21,594 nucleotides of DNA from JAJFUE01 sp039683515 (GCA_039683515.1 JBDKRG010000043.1:1-21594), one strand, 5' to 3'. Shown: positions 7,633 through 15,545, counted from the stretch's first letter. Notes: generated by a model from the sequence alone, not told the origin. Translations and numbers: made by a program.

Positions 7633-7723
7633 ATGATCGAACCACTTCGCGGTTCAAATGCCCCTGGTCGAGATCGTATTCGCTCCAAAAGGTTTTCACG
7701 GAATCATTTTGCTTTTTTGGTTC

Positions 7724-7759
7724 ATAGGTCTTATAGGTCCTATAGGTCGTATAGGTCCC
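7724..7759. repeat. Nonamer array, unit ATAGGTCNN
   Basis: ATAGGTC at 7724, 7733, 7742 and 7751, spaced exactly 9 bases. It lies 36 bases before the permease start codon. Confidence 0.85.
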
Positions 7760-7782
7760 ATGTGTTCCCATTGCCGTTGTTC

Positions 7783-7787
7783 AGGAG
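7783..7787 (+). promoter_or_regulatory. Ribosome binding site that fixes the permease start
   Basis: AGGAG seven bases before the ATG at 7795. The open frame runs upstream through the nonamer array, so this site separates the real protein from a spurious extension of 54 residues. Confidence 0.85.
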
Positions 7788-7794
7788 ACCACAG

Positions 7795-9471
7795 ATGAAC
7801 CAGATGTCCGATCCGCCCGAGCTGTTCGATATCCCGACCAAGTACCCGCTCTTCGTCCGCCGCGACCTGGACGGCTTCTTCGGGCTGTTCGTCGATAACC
7901 TCGTCCAGATCCTCGTGATCACCGGGATGTGCTCGGCGCTGGCCGGGCTTTCGCTGACGTTCATCTTCAGCCGCGTCCTGCCGGCCGTGGCGCTGTCGGT
8001 CGTCATCGGCAACTTCTTTTACTCGTGGCAGGCGATGCGGCTGGCGCGGCGCGAAAACCGCGCCGACGTCACCGCGCTCCCCTACGGCATCAACACCCCC
8101 AGCGTTATCGCGTTCATCCTGTTCATCATGGCGCCGGTCTACATGGCCAACCGCGCCAAGATGGGGCCGGAGGCCGCCGCGACGCTCGCCTGGCAGGCCG
8201 GCATGGTCGCCTGCTTCGCCAGCGGCGTGATCGAGCTGGTCGGGGCGTTCGCGGCGAGCTGGCTGCGGGCCGTGACGCCGCGCGCGGCGCTGCTGGGGTC
8301 GCTCGCCGGCATCGCCATCGGCTTCATCTCGATGAGCTTCACGTTGCAGGCGTTCGAGCGGCCGCTGCTGGCGCTCGTCCCGCTCGGCATCATTTTGATT
8401 CAATACTTCTCGGGAGTGCGGCTGCCGCTCGGTATTCCGGCGGGGCTGCTGGCGCTGATTGTCGGGTCGACGATCGCATGGGGGCTCAAGTTCGCCGTCG
8501 TGCACGACCTGCTCACCCAGGCCCCGGAGGCCCTGCGCCAGGGGATCGAGTTCGAGGTCGCGAACATGCCGGCGTTCGCGGCGATCACCCAGTCGCTCGC
8601 GCCGCACCTCTATTGGCCGGTGATCGCCCTGACGGACCTCGCCGCCGGCTTCAAGCACCTCGTCCCGTACCTGGCGATCATCGTCCCGATGGCGCTGTTT
8701 AATTTGATCGGCTCGCTGCAAAATATTGAAAGCGCCGAGGCCGAGGGGGACCGGTTCGCGACGTTCCCGTCGCTGGCGGTCAACGGCGTCTGCTCGATCG
8801 TGGCCGCGGCGTTCGGCTCGTGCTTCCCGACGACGATCTACATCGGCCACGCCGGCTGGAAGCGGCTCGGGGCGCGGACCGGCTACTCGGCCCTGAACGG
8901 CGTCGTGATTTCGGCGTTGTGCTGGAGCGGCATGGTCAGCGTCGCCAGCCACCTGATCCCGCAGGAGGCGATCGTCGGCATCCTGGTCTGGATCGGCGTG
9001 ATCATCGGCGCGCAGGCGTTCCAGGCGATCCCGCGCCAGCACGCCCCGGCCGTCGTCCTGGCCCTGTTCGCGACGCTGGCGTCGTGGGGGCTGATCGTGA
9101 TCAAGCAGGGGGTGATCGCCGCCGGGTCGGTGATCGACAAGATCCCGCTGGCCCAGATCGATCCCGCCGTCCACATCGGCGGGATGATCGCCCTCGACCA
9201 CGGCTTCATCATCACGTCGATGGCGTGGGGCGCGATCGGCGTCTGCCTGATCGAGCGCAAGTTCTACTCGGCCGCCAACTGGACGGCCGCCATGGCCTTC
9301 ATGTCGTTCTTCGGGCTCGTTCACGCCTGGGACATGAAGAACCTGGGCAGCATGGTCCACGCCGGGATCGGCACCGGCTGGCGCTACGCGGTCCCGTATG
9401 CGGTGATCACGCTGATCCTGCTGGCGCTCGCGCCGCGCGCGAAGAAGACGGCGGCGGGGGCGGTGCATTAA
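7795..9471 (+). CDS. NCS2-type xanthine/uracil permease family transporter
   Basis: A 558-residue polytopic inner-membrane protein with at least ten hydrophobic segments. The N terminus (PTKYPLFVRRDLDGFFGLF) and the first helices resemble the AzgA-like branch of nucleobase permeases, with ALPYGINTPSVIAF (about 99-112) at the place where that family carries its conserved glycine-rich TM3 motif. Family members import purines or pyrimidines with protons or sodium. Longer loops and many charged residues between late helices (for example QEAIVGILVWIGVIIGAQAF) suggest a divergent subgroup, so the substrate is not assigned. No purine catabolism genes lie nearby. The stop overlaps by one base with a 28-bp inverted repeat. 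Confidence 0.75.
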   Translation: MNQMSDPPELFDIPTKYPLFVRRDLDGFFGLFVDNLVQILVITGMCSALAGLSLTFIFSRVLPAVALSVVIGNFFYSWQAMRLARRENRADVTALPYGINTPSVIAFILFIMAPVYMANRAKMGPEAAATLAWQAGMVACFASGVIELVGAFAASWLRAVTPRAALLGSLAGIAIGFISMSFTLQAFERPLLALVPLGIILIQYFSGVRLPLGIPAGLLALIVGSTIAWGLKFAVVHDLLTQAPEALRQGIEFEVANMPAFAAITQSLAPHLYWPVIALTDLAAGFKHLVPYLAIIVPMALFNLIGSLQNIESAEAEGDRFATFPSLAVNGVCSIVAAAFGSCFPTTIYIGHAGWKRLGARTGYSALNGVVISALCWSGMVSVASHLIPQEAIVGILVWIGVIIGAQAFQAIPRQHAPAVVLALFATLASWGLIVIKQGVIAAGSVIDKIPLAQIDPAVHIGGMIALDHGFIITSMAWGAIGVCLIERKFYSAANWTAAMAFMSFFGLVHAWDMKNLGSMVHAGIGTGWRYAVPYAVITLILLALAPRAKKTAAGAVH

Positions 9472-9546
9472 TGGTAGGTCGGGTCTTCGACCCGACTCCG
9501 GGAATCATAAAAATCAAAGAGTCGGGTCAAAGACCCGACCTACCAT
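9471..9546. repeat. REP-like inverted repeat, 28-bp arms
   Basis: Arms 9471-9498 and 9519-9546 are reverse complements with a single mismatch, separated by 20 AT-rich bases. Each arm holds its own smaller dyad (GTCGGGTC then GACCCGAC). It starts on the last base of the permease stop codon and ends 60 bases before the next ribosome binding site. It could act as terminator, mRNA stabiliser or dispersed element. Confidence 0.85.
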
Positions 9547-9605
9547 CGGTTTCCCTTGTCTTCCCGGATGCTTTCTCATAACCTTGTCGTCTGTTGATGA
9601 CATAT

Positions 9606-9610
9606 GGAGG
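9606..9610 (+). promoter_or_regulatory. Ribosome binding site of the NfeD gene
   Basis: GGAGG ten bases before ATG 9621. A further in-frame ATG at 9594 lies upstream of this site and is therefore unlikely to be used. Confidence 0.7.
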
Positions 9611-9620
9611 ATTCGCGCCC

Positions 9621-10211
9621 ATGATTCCGGCAGTGATCCCGTTTACCGGGTTGGACGTTATCTTCGCGATTTGCGCCATTATCGGCGGCGTGCTGTTCGT
9701 GTTGCGCTTGTTGCTGACGCTCATCGGTTTCGGCCATGACGGCGATATCAGCGGCATGGACGTGGGCCATGTCGACGTGGGCGGCCACGATATCGGCGGC
9801 AGCCATGCCGGCTTTCAGCTTCTAAGCATCAACGGCGTGATGGGATTCTTCATGATTTTCGGCCTTCTCGGCCTGGCGCTGCGCCGTGGCAGCCAGGTCG
9901 GCGATGCCCTTTCAGTTATTGGCGGATTTGCCGGCGGCGTCGCGATGATGGCCGTCATCGGCAAGATGTTTCAGTTCGTGCAGGGCCTCGCCGTCAGCGG
10001 CAACATCGATTACCGCGGCGCCATCGGCCAGCAGGCCACGGTATATTTGCACATTCCCGACAACGAAACCGGCCAGGTCGAGGTCTGCATCAGCAATCGA
10101 ATGCGGATCCTTGATGCCGTTAGTGAGGATCACAAGGAAATCAAAACCGGCGAACGCGTCGAGGTGGTGGAGTTAATCGGATCAAATACGCTTCTCGTGC
10201 GCCGGCGTTAA
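9621..10211 (+). CDS. NfeD-like membrane protein, flotillin partner
   Basis: A 196-residue protein in the short NfeD class, the usual neighbour of flotillin genes (as yuaF is of floT in Bacillus). An N-terminal helix (VIFAICAIIGGVLFVLRLLL) is followed by an exposed loop rich in Gly, His and Asp (GHDGDISGMDVGHVDVGGHD). Two further membrane segments come next, then the C-terminal OB-fold domain (RGAIGQQATVYL, ending GERVEVVELIGSNTLLVRRR). NfeD proteins are thought to anchor or organise flotillin assemblies in membrane microdomains. The long form's ClpP-like protease domain is absent. It is 25 bases upstream of the flotillin gene, so the two form an operon ending at the terminator at 11829. Confidence 0.88.
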   Translation: MIPAVIPFTGLDVIFAICAIIGGVLFVLRLLLTLIGFGHDGDISGMDVGHVDVGGHDIGGSHAGFQLLSINGVMGFFMIFGLLGLALRRGSQVGDALSVIGGFAGGVAMMAVIGKMFQFVQGLAVSGNIDYRGAIGQQATVYLHIPDNETGQVEVCISNRMRILDAVSEDHKEIKTGERVEVVELIGSNTLLVRRR

Positions 10212-10236
10212 TTTCATTGCATAAGGAGAAACTTTC

Positions 10237-11796
10237 ATGTTCGAAGGTTGGACCACCTGGGTAGTATTGATCATTGCCGCGGTCATCGTGCTGTTCGGCA
10301 TCCTGCTCATGCTCGCGTCGCGCATCAAGCGTTGCCCGTCCGACATGATCCTCGTCAAATTCGGCCACATCAGCGGCGGCCAGTCGGCCAAATGCATCCA
10401 CGGTGGCATGGCGTTCATCGTCCCGCTCGTTCAGGACAGCGCCTACATGTCGCTGACGCCGATGACGATCCCGATCCCGCTGCAGAACGCGCTTTCGCAA
10501 CAGAATATCCGCGTGAACGTGCCGTCGACGTTCACGATCGGCATCAGCACCGACCCGGCGATCATGAACAACGCCGCCGAGCGCCTGCTCAACCTGCGCC
10601 GCCAGGAAGTCGAGGACATGGCGCGCGAAATCATCTTCGGCCAGCTGCGTCTCACCGTCGCCTCGCTCACCATCGAGCAGATCAATCAGGACCGCGAGAG
10701 TTTCCTCGTCGCGATCCGCAAGAACGTCGAGCCCGAGCTCAATAAAATCGGCCTCTACCTGATCAACGTCAACATCACCGACCTCACCGACGACTCCAAC
10801 TACATCGCGTCGATCGGCAAGAAGGCCGCGGCCGAGGCCGTCAACCAAGCCAAGGTCGACGTCGCCGGCCAGGAAAAAATGGGCTCGATCGGCGAGGCCG
10901 AAGCCGTCCGCGAGCGCACGATCAAGGTCGCGCAGAACCTTGCCGAATCCGAAAAGGGCAAGAAGGCCGCCGAGGCCAACCAGCGCATTTACGTTCAGCA
11001 ACAGGAAACCAGCGCGAGCGTCGGCGAGGCCGAGGCCCACCGCGAGCGCGAGATCAAGGTCGCCCAGAACCTCGCCGAAGCCGTCAAGGGCAAGAAGGCC
11101 GCCGAAGCCAGCCAGCGCGTCTTCGTGGCTGGGCAGGAATCGGAGGCCGTCAAGGGCGAGAACATCGCCAAGGCATCCATCGCCAAGTATGAAGCGGACC
11201 TTGCCGTCGCGCAGGCGCAGGCCAAGCAGCAGGGCGAAGTCGCCCGGCGCCTGGCCGAGGCCGAGATCCAGAAGGCGCAGTACCAGGCCGAGGCCCAGCG
11301 GCTCACGGCCGAGGAAGTCGCCCCGCAGGAAATCCAGAAGCGCATGGTCGAGATCGCGGCCGAGGCACAGGCCGAAAAGTTCCGCCGCGAGGCCAAGGGC
11401 CAGGCCGACGCCACGCTGCTGCGCTACGAGGCCGAGGCCAAGGGTATCCGCCAGGTGCTCGACTCCAAGGCGCAGGGCTACGCCGAACTGGTCAAGAGCT
11501 GCGGCGGCGACGCCCGGGCCGCCGGCACGCTGCTCATGATCGAAAAGATCGAGCAGATCGTCGCCCGCCAGGTCGAGGCGATCAAGAACCTCAAGATCGA
11601 CAAGATCACCGTGTGGGACAGCGGCGCCGGCCACGACGGCCAGAGCTCGAGCACGTCGGCGTTCCTGTCGAGCCTGGTCAAGAGCCTGCCGCCCATGCAG
11701 GAAGTCGCCCAGATGGCCGGCGTCGAACTGCCCGAATACCTGGGCCGCATGGCCGAGGAAAAGAAACCCGAACCGCCCAAGCCGAAGGCCTCGTAG
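10237..11796 (+). CDS. floT: Flotillin-like SPFH-domain protein
   Basis: A 519-residue membrane-scaffold protein of the FloT/YuaG type, which oligomerises at the cytoplasmic face and organises lipid microdomains. An N-terminal hydrophobic segment (VVLIIAAVIVLFGILLML) precedes the SPFH domain at about 30-200, with SDMILVKFGHISGG and VPSTFTIGISTDPAIM. A long Ala/Glu/Lys/Gln-rich coiled coil runs from about 200 to 420, and a C-terminal flotillin tail contains GTLLMIEKIEQIVARQVEAI. Part of the coiled coil is a tandem duplication of 44 residues (219-262 and 263-306). The tail ends in a Pro/Lys-rich stretch. AAGGAG at 10222-10227 supports the ATG. It follows nfeD by 25 bases and is closed by a strong terminator. 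Partner proteins cannot be read from the sequence. Confidence 0.93.
   Translation: MFEGWTTWVVLIIAAVIVLFGILLMLASRIKRCPSDMILVKFGHISGGQSAKCIHGGMAFIVPLVQDSAYMSLTPMTIPIPLQNALSQQNIRVNVPSTFTIGISTDPAIMNNAAERLLNLRRQEVEDMAREIIFGQLRLTVASLTIEQINQDRESFLVAIRKNVEPELNKIGLYLINVNITDLTDDSNYIASIGKKAAAEAVNQAKVDVAGQEKMGSIGEAEAVRERTIKVAQNLAESEKGKKAAEANQRIYVQQQETSASVGEAEAHREREIKVAQNLAEAVKGKKAAEASQRVFVAGQESEAVKGENIAKASIAKYEADLAVAQAQAKQQGEVARRLAEAEIQKAQYQAEAQRLTAEEVAPQEIQKRMVEIAAEAQAEKFRREAKGQADATLLRYEAEAKGIRQVLDSKAQGYAELVKSCGGDARAAGTLLMIEKIEQIVARQVEAIKNLKIDKITVWDSGAGHDGQSSSTSAFLSSLVKSLPPMQEVAQMAGVELPEYLGRMAEEKKPEPPKPKAS
10891..11154 (+). repeat. Tandem 132-bp duplication inside the flotillin gene
   Basis: Two in-frame units of 44 codons, 10891-11022 and 11023-11154. 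Shared protein landmarks are GEAEA, IKVAQNLAE and KGKKAAEA at the same offsets. It lengthens the coiled coil without breaking frame. Confidence 0.85.
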
Positions 11797-11828
11797 GCCG
11801 GCGTCGCCGACAGCGGCATGAAAACACG

Positions 11829-11863
11829 GCAGGCCGGGGCCATTCGCCCCGGCCTGCTTTTTT
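11829..11863 (+). terminator. Strong intrinsic terminator of the nfeD-flotillin operon
   Basis: A perfect 12-bp stem GCAGGCCGGGGC/GCCCCGGCCTGC (11829-11840 and 11846-11857), loop CATTC, then six T. It begins 33 bases after the flotillin stop. Confidence 0.93.
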
Positions 11864-11883
11864 GCAGGTGCGGGAAGGACGGG

Positions 11884-11910
11884 CACGGACAAACACGGAC
11901 GGACACAGAC
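11884..11910. repeat. Short array, unit CACGGAC every 10 bases
   Basis: CACGGAC at 11884 and 11894 and CACAGAC at 11904. A related run lies at 15520-15545. It sits between the terminator and the 3' end of the convergent exporter gene. Confidence 0.65.
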
Positions 11911-11953
11911 GAATGCAAATGCACCTTGGCGTCGGCACTGCGCTAGCTTGCCG

Positions 11954-13183
11954 TCATCTTCGCGGCGTCAGGAGGAGCATTGCCTTCGCGACGAGGCCGA
12001 AGGCGAGGATCTGGACGGCCATGGGCAGGGGGGTGCCGGTCTGAAACAGGCCGATCAGCGCGCCGCCGGCCGCGCTGATCAGATACTGCAGGATCCCCAG
12101 CATGGCCGAGGCAAAGCCGGCCTCGGCGCCAAACGGCTGCATCACCATCGCCGTCGCGTTCGGGAAGATGATCCCCAGCGTCGACAGGCACAGGAACAGC
12201 AGGATAAACACCGCCGGGAAGCCGCCCAGGCCGGTTGCGGCGCAGGCGGTCAGCAGCGCCGCCATCGCCAGGTTCGCCCACATCCCGGCGCGCATCAGCC
12301 GGTCGGAAGTGAAATGGCGCAGCAGCAGGCGGTTGGACTGGCCGGCGACGTAAAGCCCGATCGAGTTGGTCGCGAACAGGAAGCCGAAGTATTTGACCGG
12401 CACGCCGAACAGCTCGCGGAACAGGTAGGAGGAATTTGCGATATACGTGAAGAGGATCCCGGTCGTGCAGGCGACGGCCAGCGCCGGGGCGAGGAACCGG
12501 CCGTTGACGAGAATCCGGCCGTAGCCGCGCACCACGTTCATGAGGTGGCCGCGCATCCGGTTTTCGGGGGCGAGCGTCTCCGGGATGTTGCGCATGAGCG
12601 CGGCCACGCACAGGCAGCCGAAGCCGGTCACCGTCCAGAAGATCGAGCGCCAATTGAAATACGTCAGGAGCAGGCTGCCGAGGAACGGGGCGACGATCGG
12701 GCCGATGCCGCCGATGATCATCATCATCGAATAGCAGCGCGCGGCCTCGTGCTCCTCGAACAGGTCGCGCACGATGGCGCGCGAGACGACCACGCCCGCC
12801 GACCCGCCCAGGCCCATGAAAAACCGCGCCGCAAGCAGCGTATTGATCGAGCGCGTCACGGCGCAGACGGCCGCCATGGCCGTGAACAGGACCGCCCCGG
12901 CCAGCAGCGGCACGCGCCGCCCGAACCGGTCGCAGAGCGTCCCCCACACGACCTGGCCGAACGCCAGCCCGAAAATATAAATGGCCAGAGTGTTCTGCAC
13001 CGCGGCGAGGCTGGTGCGCAGCTCCCGCGCGACGTCCGGGAGGCCCGGCAGATACATGTCGACCGCGAACGGCCCGCACGCCGCCAGGAACCCGAGCGTA
13101 AACGCGATCCGGCGCGCGTAGGCGGAATCAACGGGGGTGGTCAAAGGCTCGGTGCGGGGCATGACAGGGGCCGCTTTCATCAT
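11954..13183 (-). CDS. MFS multidrug exporter, Bcr/CflA type
   Basis: A 409-residue, probably 12-helix inner-membrane transporter of the drug:proton antiporter family. The first helix carries the Bcr/CflA signature PFAVDMYLPGLP (38-49), and the loop after helix 2 has the MFS motif A (GTLCDRFGRR, 81-90). The central region (GSAGVVVSRAIVRDLFE) is typical of antiporter motif C neighbourhoods. Members export bicyclomycin, chloramphenicol, sulfonamides or cysteine; the substrate here is unknown. Start candidates are ATG 13183, 13180 and 13162, none with a convincing ribosome binding site; I give the longest. The gene is convergent with the flotillin operon and divergent from the beta-helix gene. 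The shared upstream region has two dyads that could serve a local repressor. Confidence 0.9.
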   Translation of the reverse strand: MMKAAPVMPRTEPLTTPVDSAYARRIAFTLGFLAACGPFAVDMYLPGLPDVARELRTSLAAVQNTLAIYIFGLAFGQVVWGTLCDRFGRRVPLLAGAVLFTAMAAVCAVTRSINTLLAARFFMGLGGSAGVVVSRAIVRDLFEEHEAARCYSMMMIIGGIGPIVAPFLGSLLLTYFNWRSIFWTVTGFGCLCVAALMRNIPETLAPENRMRGHLMNVVRGYGRILVNGRFLAPALAVACTTGILFTYIANSSYLFRELFGVPVKYFGFLFATNSIGLYVAGQSNRLLLRHFTSDRLMRAGMWANLAMAALLTACAATGLGGFPAVFILLFLCLSTLGIIFPNATAMVMQPFGAEAGFASAMLGILQYLISAAGGALIGLFQTGTPLPMAVQILAFGLVAKAMLLLTPRR

Positions 13184-13213
13184 CGGCGGCGCGCGCGAAG
13201 CCCGCGCGACCGC

Positions 13214-13303
13214 GGCGGTAATGTAACACCGCTGACGTGCAAGTCGCTTCTAAAACGTGAATGGGAACCAAGGGGCGGGGCAACGGCGGCAATGATTACC
13301 GCC
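13214..13303. promoter_or_regulatory. Two dyads sharing the half-site GGCGGTAAT, possible operators
   Basis: GGCGGTAAT at 13214-13222 belongs to the dyad GCGGT-N8-ACCGC (13215-13232). Its exact reverse complement ATTACCGCC at 13295-13303 belongs to GGCGGCAATGATTACCGCC (13285-13303). The first is about 30 bases upstream of the exporter start. No regulator gene is adjacent. Confidence 0.4.
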
Positions 13304-13434
13304 ATAAATCTTACAGTTAATATGATTATTATATAGTATGTTTATTAATTTGACTTCTCATGATTAAAAGCCTATGGATAGTCGTCAATCGATTTAAATC
13401 GATCAATTCAACCATATTTCCGGAGGATTGTGCC
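13304..13434 (+). promoter_or_regulatory. AT-rich upstream region of the beta-helix gene with a 16-bp palindrome
   Basis: Base composition changes abruptly to AT-rich here. TATAGT (13332-13337) is a 5-of-6 match to a -10 hexamer. TTGACT (13350-13355) is a 5-of-6 match to a -35, but its -10 partner TATGGA is poor. ATCGATTTAAATCGAT (13388-13403) is a perfect palindrome, 18 bases before the GGAGG ribosome binding site at 13422-13426. Confidence 0.45.
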
Positions 13435-14730
13435 ATGAAAGCACGACTTTACTGCTTTATCCTGGCGGTGATGGCGTTCAGCCTGGCCGCGACGAACGCT
13501 TCGGCGGACATCATGGTTTATCACCCTGCGAGAGACGGTTGGACGCATTACGGCACGGCATTCATCGATGACGCGATCGACGATTTCAACGCCAGCGGCG
13601 AGAACGGCAAGATTCTCAAATTCCCGGCCGGGACGTATGTTTTCTCCCACCAGATCACCCCGCAGACGGGCAGTCGGGTGACGAGTGAAGACAAGACCCA
13701 TCTGACGGCGAAGTCGGGCACTTACGCCAACGGCGGCCTGGATGACAAAGACTGCTTCTACGTGCTCGGCAATGGCGTCGTGATCGAGAAAATTGCTTTG
13801 GACCGGGAGACGGCGACACGCTCAAGCGTGACCGGCAACGGCATCAATGTGAACGGGAAAAGCCAGGTGGTCATGCAGGACTTGTCGATCGAAATGCAGA
13901 ATATCGGCATCTACACCAGTGACAACGGCGGGGACATCATCGTCGAAAAGTGCCTGGTGCGCTATACGAAGGCGCAGGGGATCTACCTGAAGGGAACCAC
14001 CCTGAACATCAAGTGGTGCAAGGTTTCCAACACGCTCGGGAATGGGATCGATCTTGGCATTTACAAGCTCGATCCGAGTTGGGAACAGAGCAAGGTGTGG
14101 GTTGCCGATTGCGGCATCCATCAGTGCAACGGCAACGGCATCAAGTTAACGGGTTATAATGGCGGCGAGACCATGGAAGGCGTCAATGTCGACATCAGCC
14201 ACAACATCATCGAACAGACGGCGTCACACGCAGTCTCGGCGGATTACTGCGAAAACGTGACGGTCAGCGATAACACGATCCGGGCGGCCGGCACCACGGT
14301 CACCGGGCCTGCCGACGGCAGCTTCACCGGCACGTGGACCTTCGGGTATCAATCGGGTTCCGGCTATGGCGTCGACATCAATCAGTACTGCGTCAAGATG
14401 ATCGTCGCGAATAATATCATCCGTTCCAATGTGTCTGGCGGCGTGCATTTGGGGAACTATGGCGCTTTCTCGGATGGTCCGTGGCAGATCAGTGTCGTGA
14501 ACAACGTGATCAGTGGCGGAACCAACGGCGTTTACATGGAAGACGCTATGGGCTTTGGCGAGTTGAAATGCATCAAGATCTCCGGCAATCAGATTTTTGA
14601 TGCCACATACGGCATCCGTCAGGATTCCGGAGTCAATTATGCGCTGATCTCCGACAATGTCTTGAGCAACTCGAATAACCTCGCACTTTCCGGCGCGAAC
14701 AACGTGGTTGCCGACAACCTTCAGTATTAG
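13435..14730 (+). CDS. Secreted right-handed beta-helix protein
   Basis: A 431-residue protein with a clear signal peptide (MKARLYCFILAVMAFSLA, cleavage near NASA-DI). The N-terminal part (TAFIDDAIDDFNASG, then KFPAGTYVFSHQI) is the usual cap of pectate lyase-like and phage tailspike-like beta-helices. The rest is a series of turns with repeated N-x-I and G-I/V elements (GNGINVNGK, IGIYTSDNGG, GIYLKGTTLNI, HNIIEQTA, NNIIRSN, NNVISGGTNGVYM, GNQIFDATYGI), matching parallel beta-helix (PbH1) repeats. Such proteins bind or cleave polysaccharides; catalytic residues are not identifiable by eye, so no activity is claimed. The start follows from GGAGG eight bases before the ATG. By eye its GC content is lower than that of flanking genes, which could mean transfer. 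It ends in a strong terminator. Confidence 0.88.
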   Translation: MKARLYCFILAVMAFSLAATNASADIMVYHPARDGWTHYGTAFIDDAIDDFNASGENGKILKFPAGTYVFSHQITPQTGSRVTSEDKTHLTAKSGTYANGGLDDKDCFYVLGNGVVIEKIALDRETATRSSVTGNGINVNGKSQVVMQDLSIEMQNIGIYTSDNGGDIIVEKCLVRYTKAQGIYLKGTTLNIKWCKVSNTLGNGIDLGIYKLDPSWEQSKVWVADCGIHQCNGNGIKLTGYNGGETMEGVNVDISHNIIEQTASHAVSADYCENVTVSDNTIRAAGTTVTGPADGSFTGTWTFGYQSGSGYGVDINQYCVKMIVANNIIRSNVSGGVHLGNYGAFSDGPWQISVVNNVISGGTNGVYMEDAMGFGELKCIKISGNQIFDATYGIRQDSGVNYALISDNVLSNSNNLALSGANNVVADNLQY

Positions 14731-14762
14731 AAGACGATCAATACGAGTGGCAATCTGCTCAG

Positions 14763-14798
14763 GCCCGCATGCGGTCAAACGCATGCGGGCTTTTTTTT
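14763..14798 (+). terminator. Strong intrinsic terminator of the beta-helix gene
   Basis: A perfect 11-bp stem GCCCGCATGCG/CGCATGCGGGC (14763-14773 and 14780-14790), loop GTCAAA, followed by eight T. The opposite strand lacks a T-tract, so it serves the plus strand only. Confidence 0.95.
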
Positions 14799-14807
14799 CG
14801 CGTCGGG

Positions 14808-15383
14808 TCATTTCATCGTGATCAGCCGCGCCGAGACGTCGGGGGGCGCGGTCAGGGGGCGGTTGTTGACGACGTCCCAGCCGTTGGAGGTCGTGACCAC
14901 GCCGCCGTCGGCGGTGGGGCGCTTGTAGATCCAGATGATCGTGCTGTAGCCGAACGTGATTTCCTCGATCGCCTTCGAGCCGAATCCGGACACGCGCCTG
15001 ACCGAAGTGATCCGCACGTCCGTGAAGCGCATCTGGACGATCTCCATGCGAAGATCCGTTCGATAGACGGAAAGGGTGACCGAGGAGATCGTGTCGCCCG
15101 AGTGGCAGGCCTTGCGCAGTTGCGGCGAGGCGGCCTTGTCCCGGCGCTTGGTGACCGTGAAATCCTGGAACGCGGCGGGCGTGGACGAGTGCGGATCGTG
15201 ATCGTTCCGGCTCGACCCCATGCCGTAGTTGTTGATCTCGATCCAGTTGGGGTGATCCGCGTCTTTGGACTGGCCGGGAATGCTCCGAACATTCAGATAC
15301 GCCTGGACCGGCGCGTCGGCGAAAGAAAGCGGCGCGATGAACAGATACAGCGACATCGAAAGGAATAAGCGGTGAGTGTTCAT
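14808..15383 (-). CDS. Hcp-like (type VI tube fold) protein with a signal peptide
   Basis: A 191-residue protein. Residues 24-155 follow the Hcp pattern: AYLNVRSIPGQSKDADHPNW then IEINNYGMG, FTVTKRRDKAASPQLRKACH, SGDTISSVTLSVYR, and late strands ending in EEITFGYSTIIWIYKR. Hcp forms hexameric rings that stack into the type VI secretion tube and normally has no signal peptide. Here an N-terminal signal is plain (MNTHRLFLSMSLYLFIAPLSFA-DA), so the protein should be exported by Sec. No other type VI genes (sheath, baseplate, ClpV, VgrG) are in the window. GAGGTG before the ATG at 15383 sets the start; an upstream in-frame ATG at 15434 would bury the signal. A role as a free extracellular ring protein or an adhesin subunit is only a guess. 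Confidence 0.82.
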   Translation of the reverse strand: MNTHRLFLSMSLYLFIAPLSFADAPVQAYLNVRSIPGQSKDADHPNWIEINNYGMGSSRNDHDPHSSTPAAFQDFTVTKRRDKAASPQLRKACHSGDTISSVTLSVYRTDLRMEIVQMRFTDVRITSVRRVSGFGSKAIEEITFGYSTIIWIYKRPTADGGVVTTSNGWDVVNNRPLTAPPDVSARLITMK

Positions 15384-15519
15384 GGAGCACCTCGCTGAGT
15401 CCCGGTTCGAATGTGGCGGCACGTATTCGGTCATTTTACCGAAGGGCGGGGCGGAAAGAGAAAGTTTTGTTTTGTGAACAAAAAGAAAAAGCGAAGAGGA
15501 AGCCGGAAGTTTTGGGGGG

Positions 15520-15545
15520 CACGGACGGACACGGACGGCACGGGC
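15520..15545. repeat. ACGGAC-type short repeat
   Basis: Overlapping CACGGAC/GGACACGG units, related to the array at 11884-11910. It ends 26 bases from the mutM stop. The rest of the gap 15384-15570 is purine-rich with nothing recognisable. Confidence 0.55.

Noticed and set aside
10141..11892. A 583-codon minus-strand open frame opposite the flotillin gene
   Set aside because: Shadow of the coiled-coil repeats; no start signal or recognisable domain, and the plus-strand flotillin is unambiguous.
11948..13336. A 462-codon plus-strand open frame opposite the MFS exporter
   Set aside because: Hydrophilic His/Arg/Gln-rich string typical of antisense to a membrane protein; no domain.
14808..15383. 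Part of a type VI secretion cluster
   Set aside because: None of the sheath, baseplate, ATPase or VgrG genes are present and the protein has a signal peptide.
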